In this document: positions 1 to 9,200 of the stretch, piece after piece | Position numbering within the stretch: the stretch's first letter is position 1 | Layout of the letters: every line of letters begins with the position of its first letter | Source of the DNA: JBMTVN01 sp046047235 | Lineage (GTDB): Bacteria > Verrucomicrobiota > Verrucomicrobiia > Limisphaerales > JAHDYP01 | DNA length: 30,605 nucleotides | Assembly: GCA_046047235.1 (NCBI GenBank) | Contig: JBJOII010000041.1 | Coordinates: 1-30,605 of the forward strand | Reading direction: 5' to 3' | Notes under the pieces: generated by a model | Databases searched by the model: none | Seen by the model: only the letters and a program-made list of their open reading frames with translations | Told to the model about the DNA's origin: nothing | Translations under genes and position numbers: made by a program

Positions 1-1023
1 CCCCCACGCATTGTCCCCCCACGCCATCACCCGGCCATCATCACGCAAAGCCAAGTTGTGTCGGCTCCCCGCAGAAATCGCATCCAGGTTCGTCACACCC
101 GCCCCCGGATGCAACTGCCCCGCCACATCGGATCCCCAACCCAAGACCCGCCCGTCTGAACGCAACCCCAAGCTGTGCACGTATCCCGCCGAAATCGTCA
201 CCGGCATCGCCATCAATGTCACCCCAGCCTCCTCATACGCACCATGACACTCCACCTCCACCGGGTTCTCCCCCTCCAACACCATCAGCGGCCACGACTG
301 CCCCAAAACCCGCGACGCCCCACCCGCCATCCGCCCGTCCCACCCCCACCCCGAAGCATCCCTTACCCCATCCCCCACCCCACCACCACCCCGCCCCTCA
401 TCCATCGGCCACCACAACACCAAGCCGGGCTCCGGCTCCACCACCACAAAATCCTCCCCCTCCCTCCATTCCGACCAAAACCGCACAGCATCCACTGCCC
501 CCACCAAACCCCGCCCCACCTCCAAACACCCCCCCGCACACCCCTGCCATTGCCCCAACATCATCACCCCACCCCCAGGCAACACCTCCCCCACACCCAC
601 CCCCGCACCACTAAATCGTATCTCCCCATCCACCCATAACTCCAACTCCCCGGTCACCCCCCTCCAGCGAACCACCACCTCATGCCACTGCCCATCCGCT
701 ACCCCCACTCCCGTCCCCACTTCAACACACCCCACCCGCACCACCAAACCTCCCGGATCACTCAACCCCAACACAGTCCCGCACCCACCCCCATCCACCG
801 CATAGGAGAAAACCGCCGCATCCTCCACAACCCCATCCACCCGCAACCGCAACGCCACACTCGCAGCATCCATCCCCATCCCCGACCAAACCCCGGAAAC
901 CACCCTGCCACTCCCCCCCGCAAACTGAACCGCCGTCCCCCATGTCCCCACGCCATCCGCCAGCCCCCTAAGGGCCAGCAGTAAACAGGAAACAACAACA
1001 CCCCAGCGTAAGATCGCTCGCAT
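1..1023 (-). CDS. Secreted LamG-domain plus RCC1-repeat protein, 3' end beyond the left edge
   Basis: Reading the minus strand from 1023 gives 341 codons without a stop, running off the left edge. The N-terminus is a signal peptide (MRAILRWGVVVSCLLLALRG, then LADGV). Residues of about 25-200 read as a LamG/concanavalin-like jelly roll, with GQWHEVVVRW and ELWVDGEIRFSG as characteristic strands. After a linker, RCC1-type repeats start near residue 275 (ISAGYVHSLGLRSDGRVLGW, then ISAGSRHNLALRDDGRVMAW). The start is preceded by GAGG six bases upstream; an in-frame ATG at 1035 is possible but has a poorer site. Codons are G-rich (GTG, GGG, TTG), the mirror image of the C-rich plus-strand genes nearby. 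The protein is probably exported and adhesive or structural; the substrate is unknown. Domain reading is fairly sure, function is not. Confidence 0.85.
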   Translation of the reverse strand, partial: MRAILRWGVVVSCLLLALRGLADGVGTWGTAVQFAGGSGRVVSGVWSGMGMDAASVALRLRVDGVVEDAAVFSYAVDGGGCGTVLGLSDPGGLVVRVGCVEVGTGVGVADGQWHEVVVRWRGVTGELELWVDGEIRFSGAGVGVGEVLPGGGVMMLGQWQGCAGGCLEVGRGLVGAVDAVRFWSEWREGEDFVVVEPEPGLVLWWPMDEGRGGGGVGDGVRDASGWGWDGRMAGGASRVLGQSWPLMVLEGENPVEVECHGAYEEAGVTLMAMPVTISAGYVHSLGLRSDGRVLGWGSDVAGQLHPGAGVTNLDAISAGSRHNLALRDDGRVMAWGDNAWG

Positions 1024-1442
1024 AGCTCGCCTCATCGTGAATCGTCAGCATCCTACCCCTCCCCACCCAAACAGCAAACCGCGAATCCATCACCCCCCCT
1101 TGCCCGTGTTGCGGTGTTTCCGTGCTTCAGAACACTCACGCGGCGCATGAACGCCGCAACCGGATTTCGCTCCGCGAAATCCTCAGAAAACCGCGACCGC
1201 AAGGACGCGGTACCGACAGCAACCTGCCCTGAGTCGGAGATCCTGAGCGAACCGGTGTCCGCCGGGAGTCGAAGGACCTGTCGACGGGCCGAATCGCCGG
1301 GAGGCAATCCCTGGATTTGCGCGCAGCGCCTGTCCCCCAGCTACTAGCTACCAACTCCCAACTCCTGAATTCGCCGCAGGCGAATTCCCGCCCTCTGCGC
1401 TTACCGCTTACCCCTTACCGCTTACCCCTTACCGCTCAGCCC
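1024..1442. repeat. Intergenic spacer with heptanucleotide repeats and two hairpins
   Basis: No gene is supported here. The stretch contains hairpins with 9-bp arms and 3-base loops at 1162-1182 (GGATTTCGC-TCC-GCGAAATCC) and 1367-1387 (GAATTCGCC-GCA-GGCGAATTC). From 1401 to 1436 the heptamers TTACCGC and TTACCCC alternate five times. The repeats continue into the 3' end of the neighbouring decarboxylase gene. The short reading frames in this spacer have no recognisable motifs and are made of repeat sequence. Confidence 0.7.
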
Positions 1443-1492
1443 TCAGCGCTCTGCGCTCTGCGCTCTGCGCTTCCCGCTTCCCGCTTTGCGCC
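1443..1492. repeat. Heptanucleotide repeats inside the 3' end of the decarboxylase gene
   Basis: On the plus strand the heptamer CTCTGCG occurs three times in a row from about 1449, followed by two copies of CTTCCCG and then GCTTTGCGCC. These are the same kind of repeat that fills the neighbouring spacer, and they supply the stop codon and the basic tail of the minus-strand decarboxylase. Confidence 0.75.
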
Positions 1493-2630
1493 TCGCACCC
1501 TGGTTCACATGCACCACCTTCGCCGGCGGAAATCCATTGAACCAGGTCGACGACGCATTGCTATACGCCCCGATATTCTCGGCATACACCAGGTCATCGA
1601 TCTTCAAATCCGGCAGGTTCTCCGCCAACGAAATCGTGTCCAGCGCATCACACGTCTGACCAAACACCGCACACAGCTCCGTGGCCCCGCTCTTCACCGC
1701 CTTCAAAGGATACGGACAGTGATCAAAGATAATCCCCGAAAACGTGTGATAGACGCTGTCGTCAATGGTGTAACACGTCTTCCCATCCCGCACGGCCTTG
1801 CCAATCACCCGCGAAACCGCCGTCACGGCCGTCGCCACCAGAAACCGACCCGGCTCCGCCACGATCTCAATGTCCTTGTCAAACAACCGGTCGATCTCCG
1901 CATTGATCACCTCCGCCAACTCGCTGAACGGCCGCACATGACGATTATACGGCGCCGGAAAACCACCCCCGATATCGAGAATCTTCATCTCCCGACCGCG
2001 ATCCCGCGCCTCGTTCATCACCGCCGCCGCCACATTCAATGCCTGCACAAAATTCTCAAAATTCGTGCACTGGCTCCCCACATGAAAACTCAACCCCTCC
2101 ACCACCAAACCCAATTGATGCGCCCGCTGGATCAAATCCACCGCCTCACCCGGATCACAACCAAACTTCGAGGACAACTCCACCATCGAACCCGTGTTCG
2201 GCACCCGCAACCTCAAGACCACCCCCGCATTCGGCGCATACTTCCGGATCTTCTCCAGCTCCAGCGCGTTGTCAAAAGTCACCAGAGGCTTATAGCGATC
2301 CAAGGCCTGTAAGGTCTCCTTCGGCTTGGTCGGATTCGCGTAAATCACCTTGTCCCAAATAAAATCCTGCTGCTCCTTCGCCGGTAAACCCTTGATCAAA
2401 TCATACACCGACATGAACTCCGCCACCGACGCCACGTCAAAACTCGCCCCCGCCTCATACAAGGTTTGCACAATCGCCGGATCCGGATTCGCCTTCACCG
2501 CGTAATACGCCTGCACCTTCGGCAAATGCCGGCGAAACAACGCATAATTCTTCCGCAATTGCTCGTGATCCACCACGACCAGCGGCGTCCCGTGTTCCCG
2601 AACCAGTGATTTCAGCGTCCGTGGCGTCAT
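1443..2630 (-). CDS. Ornithine decarboxylase-like fold-III PLP enzyme
   Basis: A 395-residue fold type III PLP-dependent decarboxylase of the ornithine/diaminopimelate/arginine family, expected to act in cytosolic polyamine synthesis. Lys46 in AYYAVKANPDP is the PLP lysine; HVGSQ lies near residue 183, the glycine-rich LDIGGGFPAPY near 220 and EPGRFL near 257. The C-terminal FGQTCDALD near 325 with the catalytic cysteine, then GAYSNASSTWFNGF, resembles ornithine rather than diaminopimelate decarboxylases. The ATG at 2630 has AAGGGG just upstream. A longer frame runs on to 2849 but crosses the tRNA on the other strand, so it is not used. The last 15 or so residues (ARRKAGSGKRRAQSAER) are encoded by heptamer repeats at 1443-1492 and are probably not part of the fold. 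The substrate could also be lysine or carboxynorspermidine. Confidence 0.9.
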   Translation of the reverse strand: MTPRTLKSLVREHGTPLVVVDHEQLRKNYALFRRHLPKVQAYYAVKANPDPAIVQTLYEAGASFDVASVAEFMSVYDLIKGLPAKEQQDFIWDKVIYANPTKPKETLQALDRYKPLVTFDNALELEKIRKYAPNAGVVLRLRVPNTGSMVELSSKFGCDPGEAVDLIQRAHQLGLVVEGLSFHVGSQCTNFENFVQALNVAAAVMNEARDRGREMKILDIGGGFPAPYNRHVRPFSELAEVINAEIDRLFDKDIEIVAEPGRFLVATAVTAVSRVIGKAVRDGKTCYTIDDSVYHTFSGIIFDHCPYPLKAVKSGATELCAVFGQTCDALDTISLAENLPDLKIDDLVYAENIGAYSNASSTWFNGFPPAKVVHVNQGARRKAGSGKRRAQSAER

Positions 2631-2735
2631 AGCCCCCCTTCTACTGCGAGACCACCAAAACGCAAAATAAATCGCCCCAGCCCACAAAATCGTTGCGCAA
2701 CCCGCCTTTTCTCCTGATTCTTCCCCGCCTCCGGC

Positions 2736-2824
2736 GGAGAGATGGCTGAGTGGTTTAAAGCGCACGCCTGGAAAGCGTGTGTGGGCAAAACCCACCGGGA
2801 GTTCGAATCTCCCTCTCTCCGCCA
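2736..2824 (+). tRNA. tRNA-Ser(GGA) with encoded CCA
   Basis: The acceptor stem is GGAGAGA (2736-2742) paired with TCTCTCC (2814-2820), followed by discriminator G and an encoded CCA (2822-2824). The anticodon stem is CACGC/GCGTG with loop CTGGAAA, so the anticodon GGA is at 2770-2772 and reads UCC and UCU. A long variable arm (GTGGG...CCCAC) follows, as expected for a class II serine tRNA, then the T loop GTTCGAATC. The tRNA is divergent from the decarboxylase gene, 105 bp away. Confidence 0.97.
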
Positions 2825-3209
2825 ATTTTCTTCCCCCCCAACCACCCACCCGGAAGTCAACCTGTCCGCCGTAGCTCTCGGAGCGAAAGAGGCAAGCCAG
2901 AGGTCAGGAGTCAGGAGTCAGGAGTCAGCCACCCAACGCCAGTCCGTGCCAGTCCGTGCCAGTCCGCGCCCCCCCAGCTCCCTGCCGTGCCGCAACCGCC
3001 AACCGCCAAAGGTCAGTCCGCGCACCCGTGTCCACCCTCAAGCCCCCCTCTTGCGCGAAGCGCCTGTCCCACCCTCTCCTCTCTCCCCTCTCCTGTCTAA
3101 CCGCCTGCGCGCCGCAGGCGCGCAGGTAGACAAATCAGCAGCCTGCCTACATACTCCCATCAGCCCATGGAATGAACCCCCCGCTGCGGCGCCTCGCAGC
3201 GAGCGTTCC
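2825..3209. repeat. Spacer between tRNA-Ser and the LTD/CotH gene, rich in short repeats
   Basis: This 385-bp spacer holds a palindromic element at 2861-2899 (TGTCCGCCGTAGC...GAGCGAAAGAGGC), the GGAGTCA heptamer repeated about four times at 2903-2928, three tandem copies of the decamer GCCAGTCCGT at 2938-2967, and pyrimidine heptamers at about 3073-3095. There is a hairpin at 3104-3126 (CCTGCGCGCC-GCA-GGCGCGCAGG) and another at 3182-3201 (CGCTGCG/CGCAGCG) just before the next start codon. An open frame continues through here from 2742 but begins inside the tRNA and encodes only repeats. Confidence 0.7.
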
Positions 3210-6200
3210 ATGTACGCCGTGATGAACCTAAAACCCATATCCCGCTGGTGCCTCGCCCTGCTGACTCTCTACTCAACCGCCCGGGCCGAACAGGTGGTGA
3301 TCAGTGAAATCCACTACCACCCGCGCTCCACCCAGCCCGAATACGTCGAGATCTATAACAATACCGCCACACCCTTCGATATCGCCCAATGGAAACTCAC
3401 CGGCGGGGTCTCCTTCGAGTTCCCTGACTTCTCAGACTCCAACCCCACCCGCACCTTTCTCCAACCCTTCGAACGGATCGTCCTCTCCAGTGCCTCCGAA
3501 ACCGATACCCGACGCGCCTACGGACTGGTCTCCTCCATCCGCGTCTTTGGCCCCTGGAACGGCGACCTCGCCAACGATGGCGAACGCCTCACGCTACTTG
3601 ATAAAAACGGAGCCAACATCTGCTCCGTAGCCTACGGCGACAATTCCCCGTGGCCAGTCGCTGCCGACGGCGGCGGCCATTCGCTCGTGCTCGTCAACCC
3701 CGACAAGGCGATCGATAGCTGGCATAACTGGGCGGCCAGCCAACGCCCCGGCGGCACCCCCGGGACGCTCCCCGTCGCCGACCCGGAATCCCCCGTCCCC
3801 AACCCCGAAATCACTACAGTCGGCGGTCTAACGGTCGTCGACTTCGACCACGAATGGGCCTACTACGACCGCGCCGCCACCGGCGAAGGCGACGGTTGGA
3901 ACCAGCCCGGCTTCGTCCCCGGCCGACTCTGGCGCACCGGCCCCGGGCTCTTCGGCTTCGAAACCGCATCCCTCCCCGCCCCCGGCATCCAAACCCCATT
4001 CACGGACGTCGACCAAATCACTTACTACCTCACCACAACCTTCTCCTTCTCCGGCGATACCTCCGGCGTCAGCCTCGTCCTCGACCAGATCCTCGACGAC
4101 GGCGCAGTCTACTATCTCAACGGCACGGAGATCGGACGCTCCCGCATGCCTTCCGGCGAGATCACCTACACCACCACCGCCAATAGTGTCGGCAACGCCA
4201 CGCTGGAAACCAACGTCTTCGGCATCAACGCGAGCCTCCTCCAATCCGGCCTCAATACGCTCGCTGTTGAAGTCCACCAAACCGGCCCCACCAGCTCCGA
4301 TGTCGTCTTCGGCGCCCGCCTCACAGTCATCCCCCCCTCCTCCTCACCCTCGGGTATCGTCATCAATGAAATCCTCCCCGGCGCCACCGGCGAGGGCTTC
4401 GTCGAGTTCTTCAATCCCGACAACCAACCGGTCAACCTCCAGGGTTTCCACCTCACTCAAAACCTCGACAACACCACCGACAACACAATCACCCAAGCCC
4501 TCATCGTCCCCGCCCAAGGCTTCGCCTCAGTCGGCTTCGCCGAAATCGGCCTCACTCCCGAGAACCCCCAGTCCGTCTACCTCCTCTCGCCCGACGGTCT
4601 CATCATCGAAAATGGCCTCCGCGCCGAAATCCCCCCCGACGGACGCTCCCTCGGACGCAAACCCGCCGGCTCAGGTTCGTGGTTCCTCTTCTCCCAACCC
4701 ACCCGGAACGCCCCCAACCAAAGCCAATCCTCCGCCGCCGGCCTGGTCCGTATCAACGAGGTGCTCTTCAACCCCGACAACACCACCGCCTGGATCGAAC
4801 TCATCAACCTCGGCCCAGACCCCGCCAACCTCGCCTCCCTCTACCTCGCCTCAGATCCCGACCTCGCCAACGCCACCCAACTCTCCGGCTCGCTCAACCC
4901 CGGCCAACGCACCACAGTCAATGCCTCCTTCTCCGTCAATGACGCCAAACTCGAACTCTGGCTCACCGACACCACCGGCACAGTCTGGGACGCCCACCGC
5001 ATCCGCCGCCCCCTCGGCCGGGACTCCGTCCAAGCCTACCCCGAAGGCTCCACAGAATGGTTCGCCACTACCAACCCCACCCCCAATGCCGCCAATGCCC
5101 CCGACCTCATCACGGATGTCGTCATCAATGAAATCATGTTCGACCCGCCCTCCGATGAACGCGACGGCGAGTTCATCGAACTCTTCAATCGCGGCAATAT
5201 CACCATCGACCTCAGCAACTGGCAGTTCACAGACGGTATCAATTTCCAATTCCCCTCTGGCACTTTCCTCGCCGCGGGAGAATACCTGGTCGTCGCCGCC
5301 AATGCGCCCCGCCTCCAGGCAGTCCATAACAACCTCAATGTCCTCGGCAACTTCGAGGGCCGCCTCGCCAATAAAGGCGAACGCATCCGGCTCGTCGATT
5401 CCTTCGGCAACCTCGCCGATGAAGTGGATTATCTCGTCGGCGGCGACTGGCCCGAGCTGACCCAGGGCGATGGCAGCAGCATGGAACTCGCCCATCCCTG
5501 GCTGGATAACTCACTCCCCTCGGCCTGGCGCGATAGCGACGAATCGTCCAAGTCCTCCTTCCGCCAATACTCCACCTCCGGCACCTACCGGCAACTCTCC
5601 ACAATCGGCGGCACCAGCGACTACCGCGAACTCCACTTCCACCTCGCCGGCGATGGCCACGTCATCCTCCAAAATATCCGCTTCTCCCAGTCCGCCCGCT
5701 CGGAAAACATGATCCTCAACGGCACCAGCGAATCCACCGACAACCGCTCCTCCTCCGGCTGGCTCATGCAAGGCACCCACTGGGCCAGTCACCTCAATAA
5801 CGGCCAACTCCACCTCATCTCCGACGGCCACGGCGATAACCGGCCCAACCGCGCCGAAATCGACCTCCCCAATATCGCCACCGGAACCGACTACACGCTC
5901 TCCTTCGATGCCCGCTGGATCAGCGGCACCCCCAGACTCATCGGCCAAACCTGGGACCACAGTATCGGCGACGCCTTCCGCCTCGAAATCCCAGAAAACC
6001 TCGGCACCCCAGGCCAACCCAACTCCACGCTCCGCCCCAACCCGCCACCCCAAATCGACCACGTCATCCACTCACCCGCAGTCCCCGGCCCCGGTGAACC
6101 CGTCCTCGTCACCGCCCATATCCAATCCGCCTCCCCCCTCCAGGCAATCAACCTCCGCCACCGCCAAGACAATTCTTCCGGCTCCAATCCCTGGCTCTCC

Positions 6201-9200
6201 ACCACCATGTACGATGATGGCCTCCGCGGCGGTGACGAAGTCGCCAACGACGGCATCTATACCGCCGAACTCACGCAATACGGCTCCAACAGCACCATCG
6301 TCGAGTTCTACGTCGAAGCCACCGCCTCCAACGAATCTACCCAACTCCCCAAACACGGCCCCGACCGACCCGCCCTGTACGTCGTCGATGGACGCAATAA
6401 CCCCGATGACCTCCGCCTCATGCGCTTCGTCGTCTCCGCCCACGACCGCAGCGCCCTCTCGAACGGCGACTCCGCCGCCTTCAATTACAAGTTCCCCCGC
6501 CTCTCCAACCATTACTTCAATGCCACGCTCATCGTGAATGAATCCCAGGTGCTCTATAACGCCGAAATCCGGAACTCCGGCAGCCCCTGGACCCGCAGCA
6601 CCGACCTCTCCCGCGGAAAATGGAAACTCCCCGGAGACCGCCTCTTCCGTAATCACCAGAAACAAATGTTCGATAACGACCCCACCACCGGGAACATGCA
6701 CAACAACCGCGCCACCCGCTACCTCCTCTACCTCCTCGGCCACCCGGTCAATGAAAACGAATTCGTCCGCCTCGTCATCAATTCCGGCTCACCCTCCATC
6801 AAGGAAGAAACGGAACCAGTCGGCAATGACCTCCTCGACCGCGTCTACGAAAATGGCTCCGATGGCGAACTCTACCGTATCGATGATGAATGGTGGTTCT
6901 CCGATACCTGGAGCCAAAACAGCGCCAACGCCACCTGGACCTACAAGAACGACGACCGCGAAATCCGTTACCACACGGAATGGATGCGCCGCACCCGCGA
7001 AGACGACTATGACTACACCGCCCTCATCAACCTCTTCCGCACGATCGCCGGAACCAACGGACGCGGCGGCTATACCCAGGAACAAATCGAACGCCACCTC
7101 GACCCCAATGCCATGCTCATGATGGCCGCCGTCCGCGGCTATATCCATGACTGGGACTCCATCACGCTCAACCGCGGCAAAAATGGCTACATGTACCGCC
7201 GCAACAGCGATGGCCTCTTCCAGTTCTTCCACTGGGACAGTGACCTCGCCTGGCGCTCCGGCGATATCGGCTCCGCCCTCTACAGCGGCACCGCCGGCGT
7301 CGGGGGCTGGCTCTCCAAAGCCTATAACCGACGCCGCTTCTACCACTACGTCACGCTCCTCCTCGACTACTACACCCGAAACTCCACCCGCACCGCCACG
7401 TGGCTCCAGCTTGAGGAAGACGCCAATAACTCCTTCACAGTCGACCGCAACCGCTACCTCAGCTGGTTCAACGGACGCGAATCCTACTGTATCTCCACCA
7501 TGGGCTCCCCCCTCAACCTCCCCCTCGCCATCACTACCAACAACGGCTCCCCCATCTCCTCCCCGGATGAAACGCTCAGCCTCTCCGGCACCTGCTCCTA
7601 CCGCGTCTTCGACGTCCTCATCGAAGGCCACCCGGAAGCCACCATCACCTGGGCAGACTCCCTCACCCCCTCCTGGACCGCCTCGGGGATCACGCTCCAC
7701 AACGGCAGCCAAACCCTCATCGCCCGCGGCATCGACGCCCAGGGCCGCATCGTCGAAACCACTACCATCAATGTCCAGTTCACCGGCCAGGCCGCCCCCC
7801 AAATGGACCTCAAAGCCTCCCCCGCCTCCTGGCACGCCAATATCAACCAGTCGGTCACGCTCGATGCCCGCAATAGCCTCGACCCCAATGCCTCCACGCT
7901 CACGTTCGGCTGGCAGCCCCCCTCCAACCTCAACACGTTCTTTAACCTCGGCGACGGACGCGCCCTCGCCTCCTTCAACCACCCCGGCCTCTACCCCTTC
8001 ACGGTCACCGCCACCAACGCCGCCGGCGCCACCAGCACCATTACCCGCGAACTCTCCGTCTACGGACCCGACGGATTCAGCAGCTTCAGCGATTCGCTCC
8101 TCGAACCGTTCTGGACGCTCGCCGCCGTCGATTACCGCTCCAACTCCTCTCAAAATCCCTGGTTCACGCTCGCCGATATCCCCGGCAAACTCCTCATCCA
8201 ACTGCCCGATGGCACCCCCGCCCTCCCCTGGACTCGCGCCGGTGAGGCGGGCCCGGTCCGCCTCCACCGCCCCATCCCCAGCCAGGGAGATTGGGCCCTC
8301 GAAACGGAACTCGAACTCGGCAGCCGCCAGTTCGGGGACTTCGCCGCCGGCCTCGAGGTCCATACGGATAACGGCTCCACCCAGAACGCCTACGCGATCG
8401 TCCTCAAAGATGGCACCGACGTCGCAGTCATGCACCTCACCAACGGAACCACTCTCACGCTCGCCACTCTCCCGATCACGACCGGCCAGGCCCGTATCCG
8501 TATCCAACGCCACAACGGCAACCTCCTTTTCGAAACCCGGGACAACGAGGTCTGGTCCACGCTCCACACCATCCCCATCGACTCCACCACCGCCATCACC
8601 TCAGGCGGCCTCCTCATCACGACCCCCACGGAACAATCCGCCCAGTTCCGCTTCGATTACGTCATGCTGGTCGACCCCTCCAATACCTCCGACCTCCGCC
8701 AACACCTCCGCATCTCGGAAATCATGTACAACCCCACCCAAGGCGATAGCTGCGAATTCGTCGAACTCCTCAATACCGGATCCCAAACGCTCCAACTCAA
8801 CGGCGCCAGCTTCGTCAACGGCATCCAATACACGTTCCCCCCAACTCTCCTCAACCCCGGCCAGCATATCCTCGTCGCCGCCAACCCCACCACCCTCGCC
8901 GCCCTCCACCCCAACCTGACCCTCCCGCTCGCCCCCGGAGCCTTCACCGGCCGACTCGATAACGGCGGCGAAACACTCACGCTCGTCGACGCCGAAGGCA
9001 ACCTCATCCAGGAAATCCGCTACGGCGACTCCGGCGACTGGCCGGAACGTGCCGATGGCTACGGCGCCTCTCTCGAAATCAATCCCCTCGTCAATAACCC
9101 CAATGACCCCTCCGGCTGGAACTCCAGCCGCGAGTTCAACGGCAGCCCCGGCTTCACCGGCGTCGGCCCCTTCGCCTCCGCCACGATCAATGAAGTGCTC

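Noticed and set aside
2631..2849. Longer start for the decarboxylase on the minus strand
   Set aside because: It would be translated across the antisense of tRNA-Ser, and the family begins near MTPRTLKSLV with a good ribosome binding site at 2630.
2742..3209. N-terminal extension of the giant LTD/CotH protein starting at an ATG at 2742
   Set aside because: That ATG lies inside tRNA-Ser and the extension is encoded by tandem repeats; the ATG at 3210 starts a proper signal peptide.
6789..8567. 592-codon frame on the minus strand and a 590-codon frame on the plus strand at 7147-8919
   Set aside because: Both are low-complexity (Gly/Glu/Val or Pro/Ser/Thr) shadows of the LTD/CotH gene caused by its strong C bias; no domain or signal can be read.
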